Shown: positions 21,051 through 35,800, counted from the first letter of the stretch. The stretch is DNA of 64,000 nt from Vitellaria paradoxa (GCA_019916065.1 CM034241.1:22211541-22275540); one strand, 5' to 3'. Made by a program: numbers and translations. The notes: generated from the letters alone by a model not told the origin.

Positions 21051-23925
21051 TGTAATAACTCGAATTATCATATTAAGGTAAATTGGAGATTGTTAATGAG
21101 TGCAATACATAGTGGGTTGTTAAATTGATTAATGAAAGGCATTAGGAATTTAAATTGTTGATTTTTAACAGGTTTAGGATGAAATGGTGTGTTAGTTTGA
21201 TAAATGTGGGCCATTAGGAAGGTAGTCAGTTGAAGTTTTAGGGAAAAGGAACTTAATTTCTGGACTTAGCCATTTTTGGCATGAAAATGGAGCTGAGGGC
21301 GCCCATGCTCCTCGTGGGGCGCCCATGGCCATAGTGGGTTGCCCATGAGGTTCAGCAAAATGTCAAACAGGGTTAGTTGTTTCAATCACTTATTTATTAA
21401 CTTTTTGGTCTCATCCGTGCAAGGCTATGAGAGTAGGGGCGGGGCTTAGGCTCCTGCAGTATGCTTGGGCAACAAGCATAGATTTTATTTATATATGTAT
21501 ATGGGAGAAGAGAGAGAGAGGTTTCGTGTTTGGGAGAGGAAAACCGGGAGAGGAAATGGAATCGAAGGAAAGAACCAAGTGGTAAGTTACCCAAACCTCA
21601 ACCAAACTCAAATTAATCTTGTAAAGATGTAACTAGAAACTAAATGAACATTTCTATATGGTTTGTTTATTGTTTAGGTCAAAGTGTAAGGAGATTGATC
21701 AACTTAAAGTTGGAAGCTTAAAACCGGGTGTTCACTACTATTGTGTTCAAAGCTTCAGGTAGGGATTTCTAGCCTCTTATTTGCATATATGAGATGTGAA
21801 GAGTTAGAATAAATTTTGTTGTGATGTTTATTTAAGGAACTGATAGCAAGAGGACGTGAATTGGGTGGTATAATATTTGTGTGTATATATATATGTATAG
21901 GTTAGAGATAAATTTTTGATTTGATGAAATGGATAAATTAAACTTCGTTTTGATTGTCTTTCTAGAGTCTTTTGGATGCTAAACAACACCTAGAAAAAAG
22001 TTTTTGAATTAAATAGTGGATTTGGCAAGGTTTAGAACCCAAAACATTGAGATAAAATTCAAACGGAATAGAGTAACCTTTTTGTACATATGGGGCTCCG
22101 ATGGACGTTTGAGGGGCGTCCATGAACCTCGAGGGGCGCCCATGACCCCCTGTCCAGAATGCCCAGTTTGTTCCTTTGCATGAAAACTTATACATTTTCA
22201 ATCCCAACCCTTATAACATTAAATGGATTACCTAGAGTGATTAAATAGGTGAAAAATATATAAATTAAAGTGTAAAAAGAAATACTTCGATATAGTGATT
22301 AGTTTTTAAGACATGTTTAGTATTGCCTTAATGTTAAACTTATGAGTACACATCCTATACTTAATATATGCCTCATATAGAAATATTTCAATATTGTTAA
22401 TAGGACTTTAGTGATGTTTGATTACAAAATAAGGTGAGATTATGTTAGTGGAGTGAAGAAATAATAGAATGAAAGGATAATATGTTAGTGTAATAAGTTG
22501 AGATTGTTGAAATGGTTGATTATGGTGGTATAAGTTGCTGATGATATGATAAAATGTAATGGGACAATACTAAATGGTATGAAATGAGATATTAACGATC
22601 GAAATATTTGGATGGGAGATATTTAAGAGATGAGATAAATGATATTGAATTATTGAAAAAATAAATGATATTGAATTATTGATAAGATATATGAATTAGT
22701 ATTCGCTACTTATTGAACGATTTTATTATTATTGATTGATTATGATTACTGGAATATGACTGGTTATTTATATTGATCAATATGGATTATTTGATCATGA
22801 TAAAAATAACTTGACTATGATGAAATGATATGATAATTGATTTTGGAATATGTTGAGTTATTGTTATAATTGATAATGAAAGTAAATGGAAAATCATGAG
22901 ACATTATGTATTGATTGTTGATTATGATGATAAGTTATGGATAAAATGATCGAAGATGATGTCAATGGAAGTGAGATAATTGTAAATATGATTGATATTG
23001 AGACTTGGAGATGGTGGGTATTACAAAATAGGAAGGGTACAGAGTTTACCCTAGGGTTGAAAAACCCAAAACCTGTGTAGAGATTGGTGTTCATACCAAT
23101 AGGTTAGTAACCTACAACATGACGTGAATTAAGGCTAATCGTGGCCTCTAACAACGACGTGAATTATGGCTAATCGTGGCCTCTAACGACGACGTGAATT
23201 AAGGATAATCGTAGCCTCTAATGATGACATTAGTTGTGCCCAACCCCGTAAATAGAATGAGAATGGAACCTGAATAGAGACAATTCTGAAAAGATTGATT
23301 AAGGAAATGATAGTTGAATTAAGAGATAGGATTAATGACAATAATCATGACATGAAATTAAATTAGGTTTATTTTGATAACAAAATTATGATGCTTATAT
23401 GGATGAGGACTTGGATTTTGTTATATGGTGTTACATGATTATGTTAATTTATGTTGAATTATAAATATTAGTATTGTTTAACATTGCATATTATATATGC
23501 TTTTATAATGCTACGTGAGCACTAATGCTAACGTCCCAACAGACTTTGTTGCAAGAGCAAATCCTAAAGGATAAATGGGAATTTGGTGGGATTATAAGTG
23601 CAATAGTTGTTGCAGACATTGAATTTTTCACTTATTTAAGTTAAAATATTCATTTAGAACTGTAATATTATTTTAATTTAGAAATTTATTTGATTGGGTT
23701 ATAAAGCTCATAAGGCCTGTTTTGTGTATTGTTATTATTATGGGTCATGTTGGAGCATGATGACCAGATAATAGCAAAGGCTTAGTTCATATTATGTTAT
23801 ATATTTATCTTTTAAGGATGTTACTCCAGGATGGTCTTTTGGCTCTGATCAGGTTATAGTTAGTTAGTGCATGATTTGTATATTAAATCATTTACTCCTT
23901 AAGTCACGAGATCTGGGGCGTGATA
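21051..23925 (+). repeat. 5' LTR of the old Gypsy element (2875 bp)
   Basis: Starts TGTAATAACTCG and ends GGCGTGATA. The match to 28534 onward is colinear. It contains GGGCGCCCATG units near 21297-21350 and 22100-22150, and three copies of a unit of about 36 bp at 23118-23225. Confidence 0.88.
23118..23225. repeat. Three tandem units of about 36 bp in the 5' LTR
   Basis: Unit: GACGTGAATTAAGGCTAATC, then GTGGCCTCTAACAAC. The 3' LTR has a single copy at about 32113-32150. Confidence 0.75.
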
Positions 23926-23928
23926 GGT

Positions 23929-23940
23929 TAGTATCAGAAC
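23929..23940 (+). promoter_or_regulatory. Primer-binding site (initiator tRNA-Met type)
   Basis: TAGTATCAGAAC three bases after the LTR end, two changes from the TGGTATCAGAGC complement of plant initiator tRNA-Met. Confidence 0.65.
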
Positions 23941-26900
23941 CTAGGTTAGAATACCAAGGGGACAGTGGGAGTCTAGCATTACATGTTACATGCTTACGTG
24001 ATATGACTGACCTTTAGTTATTTTAAAGGCGGATTCTTTGGTATTTTGCGGTATAGTTGGGGTGGAAGCGGACGAAACTGGAATTTTACTAGAAAGTGAC
24101 CCTCTTGGTAAAAGACAAAAAAAAAATAAATAAACTTTAGAAACATCCTTAGTTTGATGTGTGAGCCAGTGGTGTAATTGGTGGTGGTCTATTGGGCCAT
24201 GGCATAAGGTTTGAAATTGATGAGATACCTACTAGATAAATAGTAATTGACCGTTACTATGGATTAATAACAATTGTTTTGTTAGATGACCTTGTAGTTC
24301 ATATCCGAGATGAGGTAAGAGTAATGTTGCTTTCTCCATCAATGATATTAAGTTTAGTGGGAAACCTTATGTTCAGGTGGTCAGTTTGAGGTTGAATGAG
24401 AAGAAGTCTTCAATTTTTTTTCCTATAAGTGATGTGTGGATTGTGGACACATTTCCTGAGAATAAGTAAGATTAATCTCCTTAGAGGGAGATTCATTTTT
24501 CCTAGATTCTATGAGAGGTTTACTTCATGTTTTTATTATGCCACATTCTATAGTAATAGTTAAGTTATGGAAGCTCAGAATTTAATCAAGTGATTCGAAG
24601 ACTTATAGTTTTAACTAATATAATATTTTATTATGGGGGTATCGAAAATTCTTGTTAAGGATGAAATTGTAGCTTTGAGTAAATTAAAGGTTGTTAAATT
24701 TAAACGTAATTGAGGAACAGTTACTGAGTTTTGGTAATTTAACTGCATGGTTATATATTAAGAGTAGTGTAAGTTCAGGTTGTCTGAGGTAAAGTTGGGG
24801 TCTGGTGATATTTGGTTGGGGAATTGTGATGGATCCTTCGAAGGTTTCAGTTGTACTAGTTGAGTACGGTTAAGATTGTGTTTGATATCTAAGCTTTGTC
24901 AGTTTGGTGGATTACAACTGCTATCCTATCTAGGATACCATTCAACTGACGGATTTATCGATTTGATTTGCAAAAAAGTTAGAAATTGGTAGGGTAAAGT
25001 TAATAAGACCATTTCATGGGTAGAGGTGTAGGGTGATCAAAACATTGTGTTGGCTATTTTTACCCATGGAAGAGGTTACTCTAGATGTTGTGATATATTA
25101 TGAGAAAATTTAGATTATGTGATAATACATAATGATCACATGACAATGTAAGTCAAAATAGTTGAAATCATATGGAAAGGATTTACTGGTACTTGACTTG
25201 GAATTAATTGCAATGGTTCCGCATTAAAGCCTTGATGGTGTTAAGGGAGTAGTAGAAAAGTTTTAGAATGTACTTAGAACATAAGGATTTCAAAGATTAT
25301 TTGTTTATGTAATATGATTTGATTGTGAGGCAATGTAGTTGAATGAAGTACTAGGAAGCTTTTGGTCTTAAAATCTTTAATGTAATTCGAGTGAGGCCAA
25401 TGTAATGACTAATACTTTAAGCAAGAGATCGAGAACTTTGATTATTGCTAGGGTTCTTTAAAAAAAAAAGTCTTCAAGCAAATGTTTAGGATTTTGAGAT
25501 TCTTTGCGATGAGAATTATGACAATAGAGAAGTAAATTTCTAGAGATCGAGTTATTGAGGAATGATATTTATAGTATGGATAAGGGTTATTAGGTTTTAA
25601 CCGCAAGACTAGTTTTATTAGGAAATGCGATATTGTTAGTCTTCTGACTAAAGTGTTGAGTACGGAGGTATAACTATAAATGGAAAATGGGAATTTAAAA
25701 ATAAAGTAAATGTATAAGATATGGATGGACATTAGGAGGAGAGCTCCAGGAGTTTTCATCATTCGAGATTGTCGTGCATCTTGGTGACACTAAGAGATAT
25801 AATGAAATAAAATACAAGGTGATCCTTGTAAATTTTCAAAAATGTTCAGAGGAAATTTCTCACTTATCGTGTAAAGGGGGAGAAAAAAAATATATATTGG
25901 AAGTTGTAGCAAGTTAAGAAGATTAAAAAATATTGGAGATTGATTTGTGTATTTGTAATACTTGTACGTGATGATAATTGAAAAGATGAATGAGAGCTAA
26001 AACTTATACGTTTAGTTGACAAATTGTGGAACTGGATTAATTTGATTATACAGTGGACATTGAGGCTTTATATGGTTAATAAAAAATTTATGGAATTATA
26101 GTTATGACATAGATGACAGTAGAGAAGATTGGGGATAAAAGATTTTGAAGAATATTTGGAAGTCCTGACTAAGAATTTGGGGAACATTTGAAGGTATTAA
26201 TTATACAAGACATATCATATTTATTAGGCCTTAAGATGATTAATTTGGATCCATACCCTTAGTTGATTAGATGTTTTGATGTGATTAATTTAAGTGTGAT
26301 GTGGTATATGGTATGTGAAATGATGCTATGTTTTGCCTCAAGTATAATTAGAATTAAGAATTTTAAGTCAAACATACAGACATGTATAGGGTTGTGGTAA
26401 ATGAGAAAGAAATTAGAATTGATAAATGGGGGGTTTGTGGTTTAATCTAATCTAATTATTATTTATATGATGTTTTAGGGATTGTGGCTTTATATGAGAA
26501 ATTATAAAGTTTGGCTTCGACTACTTGATTGAAACGATCATTAGTTCTTTCAAAAGAATGATTTAATGTTTGGATACCACTAATTAAAGGTAAAGCAGAA
26601 GGATATTTCTAAGGTGAAGTGCTTATGTTCTTAAATCATTCATATGCTAGAATTTTTATTAATGAAGAATAATTTGCTGAAGTCTATAAGGAAGCTAACG
26701 TGGCATGTAGATATATATGTTCACTGAAATGAGGAATGTGGATTGAATAGTGGGTCAGGGAGCTTCATGTGCTTGATTGATCCTAGATTACGTTAAAATT
26801 TATAGTGATAATAAATCATGCTTTGATAAGTTAAAGGATTGGTTGCCAACTAGTTTATAGTGCGTAAATGTAAATTCAATAATATGAAGTTAGGTGAAAG

Positions 26901-28520
26901 AGATGATTTTTGATGGGAAAGATTATTTAGGTTTAGTTTGGTAAAAGTTATAAGCTAATATGTGAGTTCAATTATAGTTTGGGTCAAAAAGAGAAGGAAT
27001 ATCTAAAAGGAAGAAAGGTTTCGAAATGGAATAAATAGCCTACTGAGTTTATTGGTTAGTTTCTTGATTTTATTTTCAAGTTATTAATTATGTTAGGGGT
27101 AACGTGGTAAATCGTGATTTAGAATTTGTGGATTTTATTTTTAATCAGTTTCTAATTAGTTAGGTTGGATTAGAAGGTAAATAACTTAATGGAGTTAATG
27201 TGCGTATGCAAATATAGAGAAAAACTGATATGGAAGTGGTATTTGAGAAGCAGAGGAAGCTACAAAGTTAGACTTGATAATGGATTTGTGGTCTAATTTG
27301 GTTAGTAGCTATGTTTAGTTAAATACTTATTACACTCAAATATGATACACTTGGCATTGCATTCTCATGTGATTAGTATGATTTTATGTTGATTAGTGAC
27401 GTTTGGCGTCAACTACATGATTGGTCTGTTAAAGTTTAAGGTAGTTTATTTGGTACACAGTATGACATTGATTGGGTAATCTCGAGGTTGTAGCTGGAAA
27501 GATTAAATACTAAGGTCACGTGTTTCGAGTTTAGACCTATGGGAGAAACTAAAAATGAAATGGAAAGATAGCATTTTGTAGTAATGATAAGCCCGGTACA
27601 AAGTTGTTGAGCCAAGATGAATTGGTAAATAAAGTACTTTGTGATTATAATTCGTGATTAATTGAAATTATTGATAAAGTGGTTGGTAATTGCGAATGAT
27701 AAATTAAGATAAGAATTTCAGGTGAAAGAAGAAGATATTAAGTTATATGATAAAGTGAATGAAAACTCTAAAAAATGAGAGTGTTGTGGATTTTTAATAA
27801 GGGAACTTTGTATGTTCTTATTATCTTGACCATGTGATCAAGGGACATAGAGTATGTGTGGTGTGATGGTGCATTGATACGTTCAAATGAAATTATGGAA
27901 AGAGTTATTATTGAAGAAGAAATATGAATATGAATCAGATTATGAAATTGATGGAAAAAAGGATCATAAAATATTTAAGTGAGAATTGTTATGGAAATTC
28001 AAATAAGAGAATATCGGTATTGTAATGCAAAGGAAATATTAAAGTTCAACTTTGTTAAGGAAAAGATTTTGATTGAGGAGGTGATCAGGAGTAATATTGT
28101 GGAAATTCAGAAAAGTATATAATGATAGTATGGTATAGGATAAAGTTTAAGGTTTGGTGTGGGAAGATAAGGGATCTAAAAGTGGATTGTTAGTACAAAT
28201 ATTTTAAGGAGCAATTGAGTTAGTTATCGAATCAGAGTAGCATAGCGGAAGCGTGGATACTATGTTCCAAATTGTTATGAATTGTTAACTTGTGAAGTGA
28301 TTTAATTATTATCTAATGAATAGATTTTTAAATCTTGTTCACGTTAGGAGCATCATATTGAATAATTTACTTGGGAGCGTGAATCCGAGATGTGGAGGGA
28401 TATGCTTAACTCCCTCGACTTACCTTCCCCTCCTCCATATCTTTGTGATGCTGAGGGTCGAACGGTATCTATAGTTATTTACTTTATAGTTGCACCTATA
28501 TCGAAATTTCAAGGACTTAT
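23941..28520 (+). pseudogene. Decayed internal region of the old Gypsy element
   Basis: 4.6 kb without an open frame of note. The only motif I can read with confidence is near 28370-28440: TWERESEMWRDML, then SLDLPSPPPYL, matching the end of Gypsy pol after the integrase/chromodomain. The rest is AT-rich and dense in stops. Gag, protease, reverse transcriptase and integrase motifs are not readable by eye. Confidence 0.55.
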
Positions 28521-28533
28521 AAGGAAGGGAGAA
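28521..28533 (+). promoter_or_regulatory. Polypurine tract of the old Gypsy element
   Basis: AAGGAAGGGAGAA directly before the TGTAATAACCCG start of the 3' LTR, the expected plus-strand primer. Confidence 0.8.
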
Positions 28534-31500
28534 TGTAATAACCCGTATTATCATATTAAGGTAAATTGAAGATTGTTGATGAGTGTAGTACATAGTGGGT
28601 TCTTAAATTAATTAATGAAAGGTATTAAGAATTTAAATTGTTGATTTTTAACAAGTTCGGGATGAAATGGTGTCTTAGTTTGATCAATGTGGGCCATTAG
28701 GAAGGTAGCCAGTTGAAGTTTTGGGGAAAAGAAACTTAATTTTTGGACTTAGCCATTTTTGGCACGAAAATGGAGCTCAGGGGCACCCATGAATGCATGT
28801 GGGGTGCCTATGAGATTCAGCAGAATGTCAAACAGGGTTAGTTGTTTCAATAACTCATTTGTCACCTTTTTGGTCTCGTCTGTGCAAGGCTATGAGAGTA
28901 TGGGAGGGGCTTAGGCCCCTGTAGTATGCTTGGGCAGCAAGCATAGATTTTATTTATATATGTAAATGGGAGAAGAGAGAAAGGTTTGGTGTTTGGGAAA
29001 GAAAAACCGAGAGAGGAAATGGAACTGAAGGAAAGAACCAAGTGGTAAGTTACCCAAACCTCAACCAAACTCAAATTAATCTTGCAAAGATGCAGCTAGT
29101 CACTTAATTAACATTTCTATGTGGTTTGTTTATTGTTTGGGTCAAAGCGTAAGGAGATTGATCAACTCAAAGTTGGAAGCTTAAAACTGGGTGTTCACTA
29201 CCATCGTGTTCAAAGCTTGAGGTAGAGATTTCTAGCCTCCTATTTGCATATATGAGATGTGAAGAGTTAGAAAAATGTTGTTGTGATGTTTATTTAAGGA
29301 ACTGAAAGCAAGAGGAGGTGAATTGGGTGGTATAATATTTGTGTGTGTATATATATATGTATAGGTTAGAGGCAAATTTTTGATTTGATGAAATGGATGA
29401 ATTAAACTTGGTTTTGATTGTCTTTCTAGAGTCTTTTGAACCCTAAACAACACCTAGAAACAAGTTTTTAAATTAAACAGTGGATTTGGCAGGGTTTGGA
29501 ACCCAAAACATTGAGATAAGATTCGGACAGAAAAGAATAACTTTTTTGTACACAGAGCGGCACCCATTGACCTTTGAGGGGCGCCCATAAACCTCGAGGA
29601 GCGCCCATGACCCCCTATCCAGAATGCCCAGTTTGTTTCTTTGCATGAAAACTTGTATATTTTCAATCCCAACTCTTATAACATTAAATGGATTACCTAG
29701 AGTGATTAAATAGGTGAAAAATATATGAATTAAAGTGTGAAAAGAAATACTTCGATAGAGTGATTAGTTTTTAAGACATGTTTAGTATTGCCTTAATGTT
29801 AAACTTATGAGTACACATCCTATACTTAATATATGCCTCATATAGAATTATTTCAATATTGTTAATGGGACTTTAGTGATGTTTGATTACAAAATAAGTT
29901 GAGATTATGTTAGTGGAGTGAAGAAATAATAGAATGAAAGGATAATATGTTAGTGTAATAAGTTGAGATTGTTGAAATGGTTGATTATGGTGGTATAAGT
30001 TATTGATGATATGATAAAATGTAATGGGACAATACTAAATGGTATGAAATGAGATATTAACGATAGAAATATTTGGATGGGAGATGTTTAAGAGATGAGA
30101 TAAATGATATTGGATTATTGACAAGACAAATGAATTAGTATTCGCTGCTTATTGAACGATTTTATTATTATTTCATTGATTATGATTACTAGAAGGTAGT
30201 CGGTTGAATTTTTGGGCGAAAGAAACTTAATTTCTGGGCTTAGCCACTTTTGGTATGAAAATGGAGCTGAGGCGTGCCAATGCTCCTTGTGGGGCACCTA
30301 TGGCCATAGTAGGGTGCCCATGAATGCATGTAGGCCGCCTATAAAGTTCAACAGATTGTCAAACAGGGTTAGTTGTTTCAATCACTCATTTGTCACCTTT
30401 TTTGTCTCGTCTGTGCAAGGCTATGAGTGTATGGGAGGGGCTTAGGCTCCTGTAGTATGCTTAGGCACCAAGCATGGATTTTATTTATATATGTAAATGG
30501 GAGCAGAAAGAGAGCTTTGGTGCTTAGGAGAGAAAAATCTGGAGAGAAAATGGAACCAAAGAAAAGAACCAAGTGGTAAGTTACCCAAACCTTAACCAAA
30601 CTCAAATTAATCTTGCAAAGATGCAACTAGACACTCAATGAACATTTCTATGTGATTTGTTTGTTGTTTGGGTCAAAGGGTGAGGAGATTGATCAACTCA
30701 AAGTTGGAAGCTTATAACCGGGTGTTCACTACCATCGTGTTCAAAGCTTGAGGTAGAGATTTCTAGCCTCCTATTTGCATATGTGAGATGTGAGGAGTTA
30801 GAAGAGTGTTGTTGTGATGTTTATCTAAGGAACTAAAAGCAAGAAAAGGTGAATTGGGTGGTGTAATGTTTGTATGTATATATATGTCTAGGTTGGAAAC
30901 AAATTTTTGATTTGATGAAATGGATGAATTAAACTAGGTTTTGATTGTCTTTCTAGAGTCTTTTGGACCCTAAACAAAACTTGGAAACAAGTTTTTGAAT
31001 TAAAGAGTGGATTTGGCAAGGTTTGGAACCTAAAACATTGAGATAAAACTCGAATGGAACAGAGTAACATTTCTGTACACAGAGGGGCACCTATGTACCT
31101 TTGGGGGCACCCATGAACCTTGAGGGGCGCCTATGACCCCCTATCCAAAATGCCTAATTCGTTCCTTTGCATGAAAACTTATACATTTTCAATCCTAACC
31201 CTTATGACATTAAATAAATAACCTAGAGTGATTAAATAGGTGAAAAGTATATGAATTAAAGTATGAAAAGAAATACTTGGAAAGAGTAATTGGTTTTTAA
31301 GACATGTTTAGTATCACCTTAATGTTAAACTTTGAGTACACATCCTATGCTTTTTATATGCTTCATATAAAATTGTTTCAATATTGTTAATGAGACTTTA
31401 GTGATGTTTGATTGTAAAATAAGTTGAGATTATGTTAGTGGGGTGAAGAAATAATAGAATGAAAGGATAATATAATAGTGTAGTAAGTTAAGATTGTTGA

Positions 31501-32863
31501 AATGGTTGATTATGGTGATGTAAGTTGTTGATGATATGATAAAATGTAATCGGACAATACTAAATGGGATGAAATGAGGTATTAACGATGGAAATGTTTA
31601 GATGGGCGATATTTAAGAGATGAGATAAATTACCTAAAAAAATAAGAGCTGAGATAAAAAATATCGAATTATTGAAAAGATATATGAATTATTATTCGTT
31701 GCTTATTGAATGATTTTATTATTATTGATTTATTATGATTATTGGAATATGATTGGTTATTTATACTGCGCAATATGGATTATTTGATCATGATAAGAAT
31801 AACTTGACGATGATGAAATGATACGATAATTGGATTTGGAATATGTTGAGTTATTTTTGTAATTGATAATGAAAGTAAATGAAAAATGATGAGACATTAT
31901 GTATTGATTGTGGATTATGATGATATGTTATAGATAAAATGATCAAAGATGATGTCAATGGAAGTGAGATAATTGTAAATGTGATTGATATTGAGACACA
32001 GGGATGGTGGGTATTACAAAATAGGAAGGGTACAGGTTCACGCTAGGGTTGAAAGACCCGAAACCTACGCAAGGATTGGTGTTTATGCCAGTAGGTTAGT
32101 AGCCTACAACATGACATGAATTAAAGCTAATCATGGCCTCTAACAATGATGTTAATTGTGCCTAACCCTGTAAATAGAATGAGAATAAAACCTGAATAGA
32201 GACGATTATGAAAAGACTGATTAAGGAAATGATAGTTGAATTAAGAGATGGGATTTATGACAGTGATCATGACATGATATTATATTAGGTTTATTTTGAT
32301 AACAAAATTATGATGCTTATATGGATGAGGACTTGGATTTTATTATATGGTATTGCATGATTATGTTGAGTTATGTTGAATTATAAATGGTAGCATTGTT
32401 TTACATTATTGCTTTGCATATTATATGTGCTTTTATAATGCTACGTGAGTGCAAGTGGATTAATGCTCACGTCCCTGCAAACTTTGTTGTAGGAGCAGAT
32501 CCTAAGGGTTAGGTGCGCATTTAGTGGGATTTTAAGTGCAATAGTTGTTGCAGACATTGAATTTTTTATTTATTTAAGTTAAAATATTCATTTGGGACTG
32601 TAATATTATTTTAATTTAGAGATTTATTCGATTAGTTTGTAAAGGTCATAAGGCCTATTTTGTGTATTGTTATTATTATGGGCCATATTGGATAATGGTG
32701 ACCTGGCAATAGCCAAGGCCTAGTTTATATTATGTTATGTATTTATCTTTCGATGATGTCACTCCAAGGTGGTCTTATGGCTCTGATCAGGGTATAATTA
32801 GTTAGTGCGTGATTTGTATGTTGAATCACTTACTCCTCGGGTCACGAGATCCAAGGCATGATA
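28534..32863 (+). repeat. 3' LTR with a 1.49-kb internal tandem duplication
   Basis: Same ends as the 5' LTR (TGTAATAACCCG ... CATGATA) but 4330 bp long instead of 2875. The segment 28701-30191 is repeated from 30192: both copies begin GAAGGTAG, and the first copy breaks off at GATTACTA, a position that in the 5' LTR continues GGAATATG (about 22750). The extra length equals the duplication. Confidence 0.85.
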
Positions 32864-32868
32864 GTATT

Positions 32869-35800
32869 AAAAGGCCTCTTGGCCAAATGCATTGAGAAGA
32901 TTCCATTGACCCTTTATGAAGTGAATAAATTATTTCGAGATTTGGGGTTAGGATACATCTGTATTAATACTTGTAAGTATGATTGTGCACTTTATTGGAA
33001 GGAGAATATAAATTTAGAAAATTGTCCAATTTGTAAGGAACTTAGATACAAATTAAATGATGGTAAATTTAAGAAGATCCCTCATAAGATATTGCGGTAC
33101 TTCCTTTTAACCTTACGATTGAAAAGAATATGTCAAGGAAACAGCAATTGATATGAGATGGCATAATGAGATGCATGTGAATGATATGATATCAAGGCAT
33201 ATAGCTGATGGTAAGGAATGGAAGGAATCTAATTGGCAACATCCTAATTTTGCCCAAGAGCCAGGAAATGTTAGGCCAGGGCTGGCTAGTGATGGTTTTA
33301 ACCCTTTTGGAAATATGAACAACAATTATTGCATGTGGCCGGTGTTTGCAGCACTGTATAATCTCCTACCATTAAAGTGCATGAAGGAGACATTTTCCAT
33401 TATGTCGTTACTTATTCCCAACCCGTTAGCACTGGAAGAGATATTGATGTTTATATGTGACCATTAATAGATGAATTGAAGGAGTTATGGGAAGTTGGTG
33501 TTCCTACTTATGATGCCTCAATTGGGTAGACTTTTCGAATGCATACAGTTGTTATGTAGACTATTAATGACTTTCTTGCACATGGTAACTTATCAAGGTG
33601 GACTACAAAAGGTTACTTTGCTTGCCCTAGTTATAATAAGGATGCTATATCACAATCTTTGACAGATAAGATTGGGTATATAAGTGCTTGTCAATTCTTG
33701 CTAGAGGACCACCCTTGGAGAAAAATTAAACTCTTTAATGGAAAAAATGAGAACCGAATAAGACCTATAAATTTATCAGGGGAACATATATTAGAGCAAA
33801 TGGAAAGCATCCAAGCAATAAGAAAAGGAAAAGGAAAGGAAATTTAGAAGTGAATTGGATGAAAAAAAGCATTTTTTTTAGTTACCATACTAGTAGACAC
33901 TCAAACTTCAACATAACCTGGATGTCATGCACATAGAGAAAAATATATGTGATAATTTACATGGGACATTGATGAGCATGGATGGAAAAAATAAAGACAC
34001 AGAAAAAGCATGTATGGACTTAGAAGATATGAAAATAAAGAAAGAGTTTCACTTGAAGAAACGTGCAGATGGGTCCTTTAAAAGCCTTCAGCTATGTGCA
34101 CATTATCCTTATTACAGCGGCATGTTTTTTGTGAATTCTTGAAATCAATCAAGTATCCTGATGGGTATGTAGCAAACATTTTGAGGTGCGCAAGCACCAA
34201 GGGTGGTAAGTTATCAGGCTTAAAAAGTCATAATTGCCATGTCCTTATACAACGGCTTCTTTCAATTGGAATGCGTGGATTTCTTAACAAGGATATTTGT
34301 ACTACGTTGTCTGAGTTGGGAAATTATTTTCAAGAGTTATGCTCAAAAACATTAAAAGTGAGAGATTTGCAAAAACTAGAGGATCACATAGTACTAATAC
34401 TTTGTAAGCTGGAAAAGATTTTTCCTCCTACTTTCTTTGATGTTATGGTCCACTTAGCTACCCATTTGCCTTGCGAGGCTATGCTTGGAGGTCTAGTACA
34501 ATATCGATGGATGTACTCAATTGAAAGGTAATTATTCTCCATTCTTGTGAAATTGAAATTTCTATTGTAATTTTATTATATGAAATATTATCATATGATT
34601 TGTTTGAAGGCTAGTCAAAGTACTAAAAGGCTATGTTTTCAACCAAGCAAGTCTAGAAAGTTCAATTACAGAGACGTACATTGTCAAAGATTGTCTTACT
34701 TTTTGTTACTAGTAGGATGGAAACAATATTTACTCTTGATGAACGTAATTATGATAGTGGTGAGTGTGGCCCTGGGCTAGCAATCTTCATGCAAAACATT
34801 AGACCATTTGGGCTAATCACAATAGAACTTGATGTCCTTGAGAAGAAGTGTAAGATGGCTCACTGGTTTGTCTTATATAATAGCCATGAGTTAGAGCCGT
34901 ATCTAGAGTATGTTTAAACTTAATTTTATTTTGGATATACAAATTGTCATTATGGTTCTTATAATAAAATTTGATTAAAATGTGATAATTTTTGTTAAAT
35001 AGGGAATTTAAGAATCTATTAGAAAATGAAGGTGCATGTGACTTCATAAAAAGACAATGTGAAGAATTTCCCAAATCGTTCAAAGAACATGTATGATATA
35101 GATTTTAACACACTTTTCATTATTTCATTATTGTTATTCCTATGTTAACATACGATACACTTGTCATTTGTTGTCTCTTTAGATGAATCGACTGCAATCT
35201 CAAGAGTCAATAGAAGCAACCAATGAATTGTGGTCATTAGCTAATGGGCCTAATGCAATAATAAATATATATACAGGCTGCATTTGTAATGACATTCGAT
35301 TTCATACCAAAGATCGTGACAACTGTCGTAAAAGTCAAAATAGTGGGTTGGTTGTTGAAGAGGACCATGAGGGACGTACAACTGACTTCTATAGTAACTT
35401 ATGTAAAGTGTGGGAAATGAAATACATGTTTAGGCATCGAGTGGTTTTGTTCCAATGTGAATGGTTCAACTCTGGTAGTAATAGAACAATCTGAATTGAT
35501 GCACATGTTACCACCATTGATGTGAGAAGTCGGTGGTATCAAAATGATCCTTTTGTTTTACTAGGTCAAGTGCAACAAATCTTCTATGTTAATGATACCA
35601 AATTAGGTGAAAACTGGAAAATTGTAGAACGAATAAATTGATGGGGAATATAGAAGGTGCCAGATATGGATGATGTAGATACTGACTATGCTAAATTGTC
35701 TGATCTTAATTATACATTCCAATAGGATGAAAGTACTGAGCTTGTCCCAATTATCATTGAAGATCACATTACTAATACATTAGATTTAGATGATATTGCT

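Larger units (their letters stand above)
21051..32863 (+). mobile_element. Old Ty3/Gypsy retrotransposon inserted in the CACTA transposase
   Basis: It is bounded by GTATT at 21046-21050 and 32864-32868 (target-site duplication). Layout: 5' LTR 21051-23925, initiator-tRNA-Met-type primer site, decayed internal region, polypurine tract, 3' LTR 28534-32863. In a sample of about 95 bp the LTRs differ at about seven positions, so this is an old copy. A WERESEMW motif near the 3' end of the internal region matches the end of Gypsy pol with a chromodomain tail (Tekay/Del-like), which fixes the superfamily. No gene is intact. Confidence 0.85.
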
